Source of the DNA: an uncultured Caldilineales bacterium
Lineage (GTDB): Bacteria; Chloroflexota; Anaerolineae; JAAEKA01
Direction: 5' to 3'
DNA: 44,428 nucleotides
Assembly: GCA_937907455.1 (NCBI GenBank)
Contig: CALESQ010000086.1
Span: 1-44,428, forward strand
The translations under genes and the position numbers were made by a program. Numbering within the stretch: position 1 is the first letter of the stretch; each line of letters starts with the position of its first letter. A model generated the notes under the pieces. The model had not been told where the DNA came from, did no database searches, and worked only from the letters and a program-made list of their open reading frames with translations. Positions 16,134 to 24,948 of this stretch are shown in pieces.

Positions 16134-16308
16134 CATCGTAAATAAAGTTATTGCGTGAAGTCCAGCAAGCTAAATGCTCTCATCGGTGTCACTCCGAACG
16201 CAGTGAGGAGTCCTCCATGCGTTCGTGAGAAGATTCCTCGGCCCTGACGGGCCTCGGAATGACAGGCTACCAGCAATTCCGCAATAGGCGAATACTTAAT
16301 TTACGATG
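16134..16308. mobile_element. MITE-like palindromic element of about 175 bp
   Basis: The ends are imperfect inverted repeats: CATCGTAAATAAAGT...TATTGCG on the left (16134-16155) and its counterpart on the right (16280-16308), with a short insertion. Inside is a second palindrome from GTCACTCCGA (16188) to TCGGAATGAC (16254-16263), which itself contains GGCCC-TGAC-GGGCC and a GAACGCA...TGCGTTC stem. No ORF is present. The inner part is like the GTCATTCCGA-type interspersed repeats seen in many bacterial genomes. It lies between der and the M28-like gene. Confidence 0.65.
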
Positions 16309-16329
16309 TATTTAGTGGCTGGAAACTGT

Positions 16330-17706
16330 TCACTGTTCCCGTTGGCTACGGTTGCGGAACACCAGTTTGATCGGCGTGCCTTCAAAGGGATACGCCATGC
16401 GAATTTGGTTTTCCAGGTAGCGTTGATAGGTGAAATGCACCAACTCGATGTCGTTGACGAAGAACATAAAGGTGGGCGGGGCCAGATCTACCTGCGTGGC
16501 GTAGTAGAAGCGCAGTTGTCGGCCTGTTTTGTTGGGGGCGCGATGCTTTACCGCAGCATCCTGTACCAGCTTGTTGAGCGCCGCGGTAGGAATGCGCATC
16601 CGGCGTTCGGTGTAAATGCGCTGTGCCAGCGGGATTACTTTCTGCACACGCTGTTTGGTCAGCGCGGAGATGAAGAGCAGGGGTGCGTAATCAATAAACT
16701 TCAGATCGGCGCGCAGCTTGGTGGTGAAGTCGTGCATGGTGTGGCTGTCCTTCTCCACCAGATCCCATTTGTTGACGATGAGCATCAGCCCTTTCCACTC
16801 GTCCAGAGCGTAGCTTGCTACGTGGGCATCCTGTGCGGTCAGGCCCTGCGCGGCATCAATCACCAGGGCTACCACATCGCTGCGCTGTACTGCCCGCAGG
16901 GCGCGCATTACGCTGTATTTTTCCACGCCTTGCTCCACACGGCCGCGGCGGCGAATGCCGGCTGTATCAATCAGCACCACCGGTTGGCCTTCCCAGGTAA
17001 CGGTCATGTCAATGGCGTCGCGCGTGGTGCCAGGAATATCGCTGACAATTACCCGTTCCTGGCCCAGCAACGCGTTCAGTAACGACGATTTGCCTACGTT
17101 GGGTCGCCCAATGATGGCGATTTTCAGCAGATCTGGCTCTTCCTCGTCTTCGGCGCGTGGAAAGCTGCGCACGATCTCGTCGAGCAGGTCGCCGGTGCCC
17201 AGGCCATGCAATGCGGAGATGGTAATGGGATCGCCCAGGCCCAATTCGTAGAATTCTACGGCGGCCATGCTGCGGCTGAGGTTATCCGCCTTGTTGGCGG
17301 CCATGATCACCGGCTTGCGGCTGCGGCGCAGAACATCGGCCACGTCTTGATCGCCAGCGGTGATGCCTTCTTTGGCATCCACCAGGAAAACCACTACATC
17401 GGCCTCGTCAATAGCGACTTGGGCCTGCTCGCGAATCTCGCGGCGAAAATCGGCTGATCCGATGCTGAGCGGCTCGGCTCCGCGGCGTGCACCTGCGGCT
17501 GAGTGATCGCCTTGCACCGGCTCGATGCCACCGGTGTCAATCACCGTGAAGGGTGCGCCACTCCACTCCCCTTCGCCGTACAATCGGTCACGCGTGGTGC
17601 CGGGTAAATCCTCAACGATGGCGATGCGCTCGCCGGTGATGCGGTTGAACAAGGTGGACTTCCCTACATTGGGACGCCCTACCAGAGCTACAATAGGTTT
17701 GGACAT
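16330..17706 (-). CDS. der: Ribosome biogenesis GTPase Der (EngA)
   Basis: Der is an essential tandem-GTPase that acts in 50S subunit maturation. The 458-aa protein contains two G domains, each with its own P-loop: GRPNVGKSTLFNRITG near the N terminus and GRPNVGKSSLLNAL at about residue 200. Each has a DTGGIE or DTAGIR G3 motif and an NKxD motif, and a C-terminal KH-like domain follows (LRFYYATQVDLAPPTFMFF). A short insertion rich in Gly and Ala (QGDHSAAGARRGAE) follows the first G3. The 3' end runs into the tract at 16311 and the ORF is otherwise full length. Confidence 0.97.
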   Translation of the reverse strand: MSKPIVALVGRPNVGKSTLFNRITGERIAIVEDLPGTTRDRLYGEGEWSGAPFTVIDTGGIEPVQGDHSAAGARRGAEPLSIGSADFRREIREQAQVAIDEADVVVFLVDAKEGITAGDQDVADVLRRSRKPVIMAANKADNLSRSMAAVEFYELGLGDPITISALHGLGTGDLLDEIVRSFPRAEDEEEPDLLKIAIIGRPNVGKSSLLNALLGQERVIVSDIPGTTRDAIDMTVTWEGQPVVLIDTAGIRRRGRVEQGVEKYSVMRALRAVQRSDVVALVIDAAQGLTAQDAHVASYALDEWKGLMLIVNKWDLVEKDSHTMHDFTTKLRADLKFIDYAPLLFISALTKQRVQKVIPLAQRIYTERRMRIPTAALNKLVQDAAVKHRAPNKTGRQLRFYYATQVDLAPPTFMFFVNDIELVHFTYQRYLENQIRMAYPFEGTPIKLVFRNRSQREQ

Positions 17707-17713
17707 GGTTTTT

Positions 17714-17742
17714 GGTAAGTTTGGTAAACTGGTAGATTGGTA
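17714..17742. repeat. GGTAAGTTTGGTAAACT-type repeat tract upstream of der
   Basis: Reverse complement of the TACCAGTT/TACCAATC family seen at 13853-13921. It lies just before the der start. Confidence 0.6.
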
Positions 17743-17777
17743 CGCCGAAGGCGGGTAGATTAGAATGCAGATGGTGA

Positions 17778-17850
17778 TTCGTGTAGTGTTTTGCTTCGTT
17801 TAAGCAAAAATAGAAGTTTTTGTAACGCATAGTCTTTTTGACTACACGAA
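17778..17850. repeat. 73-bp palindromic element with nested hairpins
   Basis: Outer arms TTCGTGTAGT (17778-17787) and ACTACACGAA (17841-17850) pair perfectly over 10 bp. Inside are TTTTGCTT-cgttt-AAGCAAAA (17789-17809, perfect 8 bp) and TAGTC-ttttt-GACTA near the right end. It lies in the 219-bp gap between the FAH-family gene and der, both on the minus strand. It could be a processed RNA, a terminator complex or a small mobile palindrome. Confidence 0.6.
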
Positions 17851-17917
17851 ATTATTATCTTTTGAGGTTGATTACAAAACAAGCCTTGTTATGGCTTCGT
17901 CAGCAAAGAGCCTGCTG

Positions 17918-17946
17918 TATACTGATTACTGGTTACTGCTTACTCG
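17918..17946. repeat. 7-nt repeat tract over the end of the FAH-family gene
   Basis: Units such as TTACTGG/TTACTGC repeat about four times. The final codons (VSSNQ and TAA) of the FAH-family gene lie within it. Confidence 0.75.
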
Positions 17947-18705
17947 GTTCCCCATCTCGCCGATGCCGCTGATGCGTACCGTCACACGGTCGCCTGCCTG
18001 CAACGGCCCTACGCCAGAGGGTGTGCCGGTCATTACCACATCACCGGGGTTCAGCGTCATCACCGCACTGATGACACGCAGCAGATGCGGCACGCCGAAC
18101 ACCATCAACTCAGTAGAAGCGCTTTGTCGCAGCACGCCGTTGACGCGGCATTGCACCTGCTGATCACTCCAGTCCAGGTCGGTTTCGATCCATGGCCCCA
18201 ACGGGCAGAAAGTATCGAAGCCTTTGGCGCGGCTCCACTGGCCATCGCGCCGTTGCAGATCGCGTGCAGTGACATCGTTGCCGCAGGTGTAGCCCAGCAC
18301 AGCTTGCAACGCCGTTTCTTCGCTGGCATGGCGCAGCAAGCTGCCAATTACCACCACCAGCTCACCTTCGTGCTCCACACGGCTGCTGAGCGGTGTTAGC
18401 TCAATCGCCTCGTCAGGGCCGATCACTGCACTGGACGGTTTCAGGAAGATCAGCGGTTCGGCGGGCACATCCACGCCATGTTCGGCAGCATGTTCCACGT
18501 AGTTGCGCCCAATGCAAACGATTTTGCTGGGTGTGCAAGGAGCCAGCAGGCGCACAGCAGACCACGCCACCGGCGCACCGGCCTGTTGCATCAGCAGATC
18601 CAGGGGCTGCGCAAAGGGCGAGTCAGGCCACGGCAAAAAGTATTCCTCTAATGCCTGACCATAGGCTATGCTGCCATCGGCCAGCGCAACACGGGCAATA
18701 CGCAT
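17926..18705 (-). CDS. Fumarylacetoacetate hydrolase (FAH) family protein
   Basis: FAH-family enzymes are metal-dependent hydrolases, isomerases or decarboxylases of beta-diketo acids, in aromatic degradation or oxaloacetate metabolism. The 259-aa protein has the usual core: KIVCIGRNYVEHAAEHG (about 60-76), PLIFLKPSSAVIGPDE, the metal-binding VEHEGELVVVIG (about 110-121), GYTCGNDVTARDLQ (about 138-151), and the end GDVVMTGTPSGVGPLQ. The Glu pair of the metal site (ExE in EHEGE) is present. The substrate cannot be told. It overlaps the HD protein by one base (TGATG), which suggests coupled translation. Confidence 0.9.
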   Translation of the reverse strand: MRIARVALADGSIAYGQALEEYFLPWPDSPFAQPLDLLMQQAGAPVAWSAVRLLAPCTPSKIVCIGRNYVEHAAEHGVDVPAEPLIFLKPSSAVIGPDEAIELTPLSSRVEHEGELVVVIGSLLRHASEETALQAVLGYTCGNDVTARDLQRRDGQWSRAKGFDTFCPLGPWIETDLDWSDQQVQCRVNGVLRQSASTELMVFGVPHLLRVISAVMTLNPGDVVMTGTPSGVGPLQAGDRVTVRISGIGEMGNRVSSNQ

Positions 18706-19364
18706 CAGGAAAGCCTCACATCGTTGATAAGCAGTTGATAAGTGCAGCCCAGCACCTCGGCTGCGCGGCGCATCATCACCATACGTGACAAAAAGATCTC
18801 AAAGTAGTTCATCACACTGGCGTGGTTAGTATCAATCACCAGCCGCAAAGTGATAAGGTGAGCCGCAGCGTCTACCTCGACGCGTGACAGAGTGGCCGCA
18901 TAGTTCACCTGGTCGTGAATGTCGAATTGTGCCGGGTCGGGGTTTTGCACGCGGCTGCGATGTACATCGGCCTTATCGGCCAGCACCACCGCAGCAGCCA
19001 CCGCCGAGACAGGCACGCCACGTTCTTCTTCGTGATTGCCGATAGCTCCCGCCACCAGTGCCGCGTCTGCCGGAGCCATGCCAAGTCGGCGCAACGCCTG
19101 CAAAGCGATCACCGCTCCGGACAGCGCATGAGCCTCGCGATGTACCAGGTTGCCGATGTCATGCAAAAAGCCAGCTACGCGAGCCAATTCTGTCTCTGTT
19201 TCGCTGTAGTCAAGCTGCGCCAAAATGTCAGCGGCTACGCGCGCCACCACTCCGGCATGGCGACGGCCGTGTTCAGTGTAGCCCAGCGCGGCCAATTGCG
19301 CGTTGGCCGCATCCACATAGGCCATCAATTCGGCGTCCTGGGTAATGTCGTGTAAGGTAATCAT
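18705..19364 (-). CDS. HD-domain phosphohydrolase-like protein
   Basis: HD proteins are metal-dependent phosphohydrolases acting on nucleotides or phosphoesters. The 219-aa protein has an H in HGRRHAGVVARVA (about residues 32-44), the HD pair in AGFLHDIGNLVHREAH (about 83-98), a further H in GAIGNHEEERG (about 126-136) and a D in VVLADKADVHRSR (about 145-157). These give a complete H...HD...H...D set. It is in a tight run between the methyltransferase (3 nt gap) and the FAH gene (1 nt overlap). The natural substrate is unknown. Confidence 0.85.
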   Translation of the reverse strand: MITLHDITQDAELMAYVDAANAQLAALGYTEHGRRHAGVVARVAADILAQLDYSETETELARVAGFLHDIGNLVHREAHALSGAVIALQALRRLGMAPADAALVAGAIGNHEEERGVPVSAVAAAVVLADKADVHRSRVQNPDPAQFDIHDQVNYAATLSRVEVDAAAHLITLRLVIDTNHASVMNYFEIFLSRMVMMRRAAEVLGCTYQLLINDVRLS

Positions 19365-19367
19365 GCG

Positions 19368-20123
19368 TCAGATAGTCCAGTGCAACACGGTTTCGGCAGC
19401 TTGCGGCGGCGACCCGTCATCTTTGATAGCCCACAGCAGATCGTAGTCCATCTGCCAGGGGGTAATTTTAACGGCCATAGCACCCGCGCCATACAGGCGT
19501 TCGGCCAGCCGAGCGCTGGGCATCACGCGGCCCGGCATAAAAACCGCACTGCCACCAATACGATTGGTGAGCACCAGCAGACCACCGGGCTTCAGCACCC
19601 GCAGCAGCTCATGCAGTACCTGCGTCTGGTCAGGCATAAACTCCAACGCCTCCAGACAGGCGACCACCACAAACTGATCGGCGGCAAAAGGCAACGGCGG
19701 CACGGCAATTTGTTGCAACACCACATGGCCGTAACCGGCGGCACTCAGCTTTTGCCGGGCTTGAGCCAACATCCCGGCCGAGGCATCAAGCGCGGTGATG
19801 GTGCAAGGCTGATGGAAAGCAGCAAGCACAGCCAGCGCAAAGCGGCCTGTGCCACATGCCACGTCCAACAACGCTGGCGCATCGGCTTGATCGCCGCCGG
19901 TTGACTGGTGAAACTCCAAAAAGCGCGTCACCGGCTCACCCACGAAACGAACTTCGTCGGCCACCGTGTACTGTTTAATGGCATCGTAGCGACCAGCAAA
20001 GCGATTGTAAAGCGCTGTCACTGTGCGCTGCCCCAGATAAGCGCCCTCGGTCAACACAAGCAACCAGTACAGTACCGCTGCGACAACTAAACCTGCTACA
20101 GCAACAGCCACCCAGCCGCTCAT
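19368..20123 (-). CDS. Membrane-tethered class I SAM-dependent methyltransferase
   Basis: The 251-aa protein starts with one membrane segment (MSGWVAVAVAGLVVAAVLYW) and then has a Rossmann methyltransferase domain: motif I LLDVACGTGRFALAVL, a following acidic site ALDASAGMLAQA, and ACLEALEFMPDQ with VLKPGGLLVLTNR as the post-motifs. The start is set at the ATG that overlaps the upstream membrane-protein stop by 4 nt (ATGA); the longer ORF is an out-of-frame shadow of that gene. The substrate is unknown; a lipid or quinone precursor would fit the membrane tether and the membrane-protein partner, but this is inference. Confidence 0.85.
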   Translation of the reverse strand: MSGWVAVAVAGLVVAAVLYWLLVLTEGAYLGQRTVTALYNRFAGRYDAIKQYTVADEVRFVGEPVTRFLEFHQSTGGDQADAPALLDVACGTGRFALAVLAAFHQPCTITALDASAGMLAQARQKLSAAGYGHVVLQQIAVPPLPFAADQFVVVACLEALEFMPDQTQVLHELLRVLKPGGLLVLTNRIGGSAVFMPGRVMPSARLAERLYGAGAMAVKITPWQMDYDLLWAIKDDGSPPQAAETVLHWTI

Positions 20124-21004
20124 CGGTATAGCCCAAGGCCGACACCCAGCGCAGCCGTGAGCACCAGCGCAATCAGCCAGGGATAGGCGTTGCTGATGCG
20201 CCGCGGGTGCTGATACGCCAGCATCCACAGCGGTGTGCCGGCCAGCAAAGCCACCAACGCGGCCCAAATCAACTGTTGCAATGCCAGCAGGGCAAACAAA
20301 ATCAACGCCAGCCCCGCGCCGGCCAGAAGCAGCAGCGCTGCGGGCCATTTCGTTGTTTCAGCCTTCACCAGCACGGCGCGCGCCAGCAGAGTTGCCCCAG
20401 CGCCCACGGCAGCCACATAAAGGCTTTGCGGTTCGGCAGGCCACGGGCCGCTCAACGCCACGCCGAGCATAAAGGGCAAGGTTACCTGCACCAGCACTTC
20501 CAGCCAACCGGCCAGAGCGCGCAGCCCTGCCTGATGCAGCAAGATGCCCAACATCACCGCAGCCAGCGCAGCCAGGGTAAGCGGCACAGCACCGTGGCCG
20601 ATGACCGCAGCCAGCAGCACGGCCAACAGCGCCAACGGCAGTCCCGCGCGCAGCAGCGCAGCCGAGCTGCCCGGCTCTGGCCAGCCCAACAGGCGTGCCG
20701 CCGGACTGCCGGGCTGCACATAGGGCAGCAACGGACGTCGGCGCGCCTGCTGCAAGGGCCAGCCGTCCAGGGCGGTAAGATTCGACCAGAGCGCTCCCCA
20801 CACAACTTCGCTGAGAAAGAACGCCAGCAGCACGGCTAACCACTGCCCGCGCAGGGCGGGCCAGGCTGCACCGGATGCCAGCAGACCGGCCAACAACGAC
20901 CAAGCGCCGCCCAGCCGCCAGGGTGAGCCGGCCAGCCACAAGCGTAGTGCGATATAAGAACTCGCCTCGGTTGAAGGCGCTGAGGAGGCAACAGGTTCGG
21001 TCAC
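20120..21004 (-). CDS. Uncharacterised polytopic membrane protein
   Basis: I do not recognise a family with certainty. The 294-aa protein has about eight or nine hydrophobic segments and an N-terminal soluble tail. A conserved-looking loop lies between segments two and three (WSNLTALDGWPLQQARRRPL). The layout loosely recalls UbiA-like prenyltransferases, but the two DxxxD-type motifs of that family are not seen. It is translationally coupled to the membrane-tethered methyltransferase, so the two may act on the same lipid-soluble substrate. Confidence 0.75.
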   Translation of the reverse strand: MTEPVASSAPSTEASSYIALRLWLAGSPWRLGGAWSLLAGLLASGAAWPALRGQWLAVLLAFFLSEVVWGALWSNLTALDGWPLQQARRRPLLPYVQPGSPAARLLGWPEPGSSAALLRAGLPLALLAVLLAAVIGHGAVPLTLAALAAVMLGILLHQAGLRALAGWLEVLVQVTLPFMLGVALSGPWPAEPQSLYVAAVGAGATLLARAVLVKAETTKWPAALLLLAGAGLALILFALLALQQLIWAALVALLAGTPLWMLAYQHPRRISNAYPWLIALVLTAALGVGLGLYR

Positions 21005-21050
21005 AACGAGCGATTATACCGATTTAATAGACAATTGACAATTGCCCCGA

Positions 21051-23912
21051 TCAGGCTTTTTTCCGGGCAGCGGGTTTGGGCGCAGCGGTTGGTTTGGCAG
21101 CGGGCTTGGCCGCAGGTTTAGCCGCGGGCTTGGCCGCGCTGGGTTTTGCCGCAGGTTTAGCCGCGGGCTTGGCCGCGCTGGATTTAGCCGCGGCTGGCTT
21201 AACGGCGGGCTTGGGGGGCACGGTCACCTCGTCCAGCGCAAAGCCTTTGCTTACCGGCTGACTTTTCGTCGTGGCAGCAGGAGGCATAGCTTTGGCCGTT
21301 TTCGCTGTCTTTGCCGTCTTATCTGTCTGCGGGCCGGGCTGCTCAGCCCAACCGGCCAAGGGCAGTTGCGCGGCCGGAGCAACAGCAGGCAGCGGAGCGC
21401 TCCCCTCTTCTGCTGCATCCGCGGCACGCAGGGGTATGGCCGCCGCCGCGGCAGTGCGCGCCCGCCCTGCGCCGCGACGACCGCGCACGGTGGGCAATTG
21501 CAGCAATGCAGCCACCGTATCACCCTGTGCAGGTTGAATGATCAGCTTGCCCTGGGCACTGCGTTTGCCACCTGGGATTTCGCTGTAATCGAGCTTGCGC
21601 AGCACACCCTTGCGGCTGGCGCTGAAAAATTCATCGCTGGCATCGGCGATCACGGCATCTATCACCGCGCCACTTTTCTGCCCCAGACGCATAGCCCCCA
21701 CACCAGAGCCGTAGCGTCCCTGAACGGGAAATTCATCCAGCGGCGTAGACTTGAAGAAGCCAGCGGTGGTAGCCAGCACCAGGTCAGCCCCGGCACGGGT
21801 GAGGCCCAGGGCCACCACCTCATCGCCGCTGCTCAGCTTTACGCCCCATACGCCGGCTGCGGGCAGCCCCATGGCGCGCACGTCGCTCTCGACGAAGCGG
21901 ATCGCCTGAGCCAGCTTGCTCACCAGCACGATTTCGCTGCTGCCCTCGCTGAAGGCGGCCCCCACCAGCTCATCATCGTCGTCAATGTTCATGGCAGTCA
22001 CCACACCCACGGCGCTGCGCACCTCGTCCACGGCTACGCGTTTCACGCGCCCCTGCCGCGTAGCCAGCACCAGGTATTGTTCGGGGTCGGCATCGGCCTC
22101 GGCGCGGGCCAGCAACAGCAGCCCAGCCAACCGATCATTGCGCGCGAACACGCCTAAATCTGTCGGATGAATGGCTGTGCCGTCGGGCAGGCGATGCACC
22201 GGCAGCCGGGCCATGCGACCATCCGCAGCGAAGAGCAGGATTTCGTCGTGAGTACGGCCCGCCGCCATGCGCAGCGGAGCCAGATCATCTACCTTGCTTG
22301 GCAGCTTGCCGCGCCGCCGGTCTACCATGCTTTCGCGCAACATCTGGCCGTTGGGAGCCAATGCCACCAGTACCGGCTCATCAGCCAGCATATCCTGCAC
22401 GGTCAGGCTGGCGCGTGAGGCTCCCAACTCCACGATTTGCGTGCGCCGGGCGTCGCTGTACTGCTGTTTCAGCGCCAGCAACTCGTCCTTGATGACACCC
22501 AGCACCTTGTGGGGGTGCGCCAGCAAATCTTCCAGATAAGCAATACGCTGGCATAATTCGTCATATTCTTCCTGCAACTTCTTGCGTTCCAGCGCGGCCA
22601 GCCGTTTGAGCGGCATATCTAAAATGGCCTGCGCCTGAATTTCTGTGAATTTGAAGTTTTTGACCAGGTTGGCGCGGGCAGTTTCAGTGGTTTGCGAGCG
22701 GCGAATGGTCTGGATCACCTCGTCGAGAATGTCCAGGGCACGCAGCAGGCCCTCCACGATATGGGCGCGCTCGCGGGCACGGCGCAAATCGTACTCGCTG
22801 CGCCGCCGGATGATCTCGCGGCGATGCTCGATGTAGTGTTGCAGAGCGCGGCGCAGGCTGAGCATGCGCGGTTCACCGTCTACCAGTGCCAGCATAGTCA
22901 TGCCGAAGGTTTGCTGCATCGGCGTGTACTTGTAAAGATCGGCCAGCACGGAGCGGGCATCGCCGGTGCGCGACACCTCGATGACGATGCGCATGCCCGT
23001 GCGATCCGATTCGTCGCGCAGATCGCTGATGCCTTCCAGCTTGCCATCGCGCGCCAGCTCAGCGATGCGTTCCAGCAGGTTGGTCTTGTTCACCTGATAG
23101 GGCAACTCGGTGACGACGATGCGCGAGCGGCTGCGGCTCATCTCCTCGATGTGGGCGCGGGCCTGTACACGAAAATGGCCGCGGCCCGAGGCATAGGCAG
23201 GGGCAATCACATCTTCGTCGTTGTTGTAGCGATAGACAATGCCGCCGGTGGGAAAATCTGGCCCCTTGATGAAGCGCATCAGCTCTTCGACAGTAACTTC
23301 TTCGATCTGGCGGTAGCGTTCCAGCAGATACACCAGGGCATCACACACCTCGCCCAGGTTGTGAGGCGGGATGTTGGTGGTCATGCCGACCGCAATGCCG
23401 CTGGCCCCATTGACAATAAGATTGGGCAGCGCCGCCGGTAGCACGCTGGGTTCTTGCAGGCTGTCATCGAAGTTGGCAGTCCAATTCACCGTATCCTTGT
23501 CAATATCGTTGAGCACTTCCTGCGCAATGGCTGACAGCCGCGCTTCGGTATAGCGCATGGCCGCGGGGCTGTCGCCATCTACTGAACCAAAGTTACCCTG
23601 TCCGTCTACCAGGGTGTAGCGCAAGCTAAAATCCTGTGCCATGCGCGCCATAGCGTCATAAACGGCGCTGTCGCCGTGAGGATGGTACTTGCCCAACACC
23701 TCGCCCACAATGCGCGCCGATTTCTTGTAGGGCTTGGCGTGGTGCAGGCCCATGTCGTGCATGGCATAGAGGATGCGGCGATGCACCGGCTTCAGGCCGT
23801 CGCGCACATCAGGCAGGGCGCGCGCCACAATTACGCTCATGGCGTAGTCGAGATAGGCGACCTGCATCTCGCGCTGGATATCAACCGTTTTGATCTTGCT
23901 TGTATCAGCCAA
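21051..23912 (-). CDS. gyrA: DNA gyrase / topoisomerase IV subunit A with a histone H1-like tail
   Basis: The A subunit breaks and rejoins DNA in type IIA topoisomerases. The core is typical: DYAMSVIVARALPDVRDGLK at the start, HPHGDSAVYDAMARM, and the catalytic Tyr in AAMRYTEARL. The C-terminal beta-pinwheel region is present, but I see no QRRGGKG box (DRRRGKLPSK lies near the expected place), so gyrA versus parC is open. The last 57 residues are a Lys/Ala/Pro repeat ending PKPAARKKA. The start is set at TTG (23910-23912), with GAGG 9 nt before it and an 8-nt overlap with galT; the longer ATG ORF would run through galT coding. Confidence 0.88.
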   Translation of the reverse strand: MADTSKIKTVDIQREMQVAYLDYAMSVIVARALPDVRDGLKPVHRRILYAMHDMGLHHAKPYKKSARIVGEVLGKYHPHGDSAVYDAMARMAQDFSLRYTLVDGQGNFGSVDGDSPAAMRYTEARLSAIAQEVLNDIDKDTVNWTANFDDSLQEPSVLPAALPNLIVNGASGIAVGMTTNIPPHNLGEVCDALVYLLERYRQIEEVTVEELMRFIKGPDFPTGGIVYRYNNDEDVIAPAYASGRGHFRVQARAHIEEMSRSRSRIVVTELPYQVNKTNLLERIAELARDGKLEGISDLRDESDRTGMRIVIEVSRTGDARSVLADLYKYTPMQQTFGMTMLALVDGEPRMLSLRRALQHYIEHRREIIRRRSEYDLRRARERAHIVEGLLRALDILDEVIQTIRRSQTTETARANLVKNFKFTEIQAQAILDMPLKRLAALERKKLQEEYDELCQRIAYLEDLLAHPHKVLGVIKDELLALKQQYSDARRTQIVELGASRASLTVQDMLADEPVLVALAPNGQMLRESMVDRRRGKLPSKVDDLAPLRMAAGRTHDEILLFAADGRMARLPVHRLPDGTAIHPTDLGVFARNDRLAGLLLLARAEADADPEQYLVLATRQGRVKRVAVDEVRSAVGVVTAMNIDDDDELVGAAFSEGSSEIVLVSKLAQAIRFVESDVRAMGLPAAGVWGVKLSSGDEVVALGLTRAGADLVLATTAGFFKSTPLDEFPVQGRYGSGVGAMRLGQKSGAVIDAVIADASDEFFSASRKGVLRKLDYSEIPGGKRSAQGKLIIQPAQGDTVAALLQLPTVRGRRGAGRARTAAAAAIPLRAADAAEEGSAPLPAVAPAAQLPLAGWAEQPGPQTDKTAKTAKTAKAMPPAATTKSQPVSKGFALDEVTVPPKPAVKPAAAKSSAAKPAAKPAAKPSAAKPAAKPAAKPAAKPTAAPKPAARKKA
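21109..21186. repeat. Two 39-nt repeats coding the Lys/Ala/Pro tail of the gyrase A gene
   Basis: 21109-21147 and 21148-21186 are nearly identical 39-mers (13 codons each), and further partial copies flank them. They encode AAKPAAKP-type repeats. Confidence 0.8.
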
Positions 23913-24939
23913 TGGGATATACCTCAGGAGAATGGGACGAACGCAGCGAGCGCAAAAAAGCGGCGCTGTGTTCGGGCAAGGCAGTGTTGATGTACATGCC
24001 ACTGCCTAGCTCAAAGCCCGCGGTCTGGGTCACTCGCGGGATCAGGGAAACGTACCAGTGCAGATGATCGGCGCACCAGGCTTTTACCGGGGCTGAACGC
24101 AGCACCACGTTGTAATCGGGGTCGTTCAGACCCCCATGCAATCGCCCCAGCAGATCGCAGAGCAGGGCGGCCAGACGGCGCAGCGAAACCGGTGACACCA
24201 TCAAAAAGCTGGACTGATGCTCGCGCGACAGGATCCAGATGTGAAAAGGTGACAGCGCGGCATAAGGCAAAAAAGCCACGTAGTCCTCGTTTTCGGCGAT
24301 CACCCGGCCGCCATCCTGCAATTCATGTTGCAACATGACGCAGTAAACACAGGCCCCGGTGTCATCGAAATAACGCCGCGCTTCTTCATCGCGGGCACGA
24401 ACATCGTAGGGAACCATAGGCAGGCCGATGATCTGGCTATGCGGGTGCAGCAGCGAAGTGCCGGCGCGCGGCCCGTGGTTCTTGAAGTAAATCACATGCT
24501 CGATGCGCTCGTCCGTAGCCATCACCATGCCGCGCGCCTGAAAGGCATCAAACACCAGCGCCATTTCCTCCGTCCCAAGTTGAGCGGGCGAAACGTTGTG
24601 CTGCGGGGTTTCTACCACGACCTCGTGATAGCCAACGCCGCTGATGGAGCGGTAAACGCCGTCGAAATGACGCAGACGCTCGCCGTGCTGGTCTAGTGCC
24701 GGAAAACGGTTCTTGACTACGCGAACCTTCCACGGTGCAGGAAGAGCTGGAATGCGCAACAGCTCCATGCCGTCGCCTTCCTCGTTGCCGACGCAAAAAG
24801 GACAATGCGGGTCATGCGCGGGCAACGCGGCTACCACGGAGCTGTGCGACCAATCGGCGAATTCCTCAGGACGGCGTGCCCGTTCGGTGGCGATAATCAC
24901 CCATTGCTTGGTAGCCATATTCTGACGCAGCTCGGCCAT
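23905..24939 (-). CDS. galT: Galactose-1-phosphate uridylyltransferase
   Basis: GalT moves UMP between UDP-glucose and galactose-1-phosphate in the Leloir pathway. The 344-aa protein has the active-site HPH motif at H165-P-H167 (LLHPHSQIIGLP), with H167 as the nucleophile, and the zinc-site pair C46-x2-C49 (HCPFC). The N-terminal MAELRQNMATKQWVIIATER is typical. GAGGTG lies 6 nt before the ATG. It follows the lysoplasmalogenase-like gene by 9 nt on the other side and overlaps the gyrase A gene by 8 nt. Neighbouring GH13 enzymes suggest a general sugar-processing role. Confidence 0.93.
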   Translation of the reverse strand: MAELRQNMATKQWVIIATERARRPEEFADWSHSSVVAALPAHDPHCPFCVGNEEGDGMELLRIPALPAPWKVRVVKNRFPALDQHGERLRHFDGVYRSISGVGYHEVVVETPQHNVSPAQLGTEEMALVFDAFQARGMVMATDERIEHVIYFKNHGPRAGTSLLHPHSQIIGLPMVPYDVRARDEEARRYFDDTGACVYCVMLQHELQDGGRVIAENEDYVAFLPYAALSPFHIWILSREHQSSFLMVSPVSLRRLAALLCDLLGRLHGGLNDPDYNVVLRSAPVKAWCADHLHWYVSLIPRVTQTAGFELGSGMYINTALPEHSAAFLRSLRSSHSPEVYPIG

Positions 24940-24948
24940 AGAAACACC

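Noticed and set aside
17778..17850. tRNA-like cloverleaf
   Set aside because: It lacks the T-loop consensus, the invariant D-loop bases and a plausible anticodon arm; only the stems are tRNA-like.
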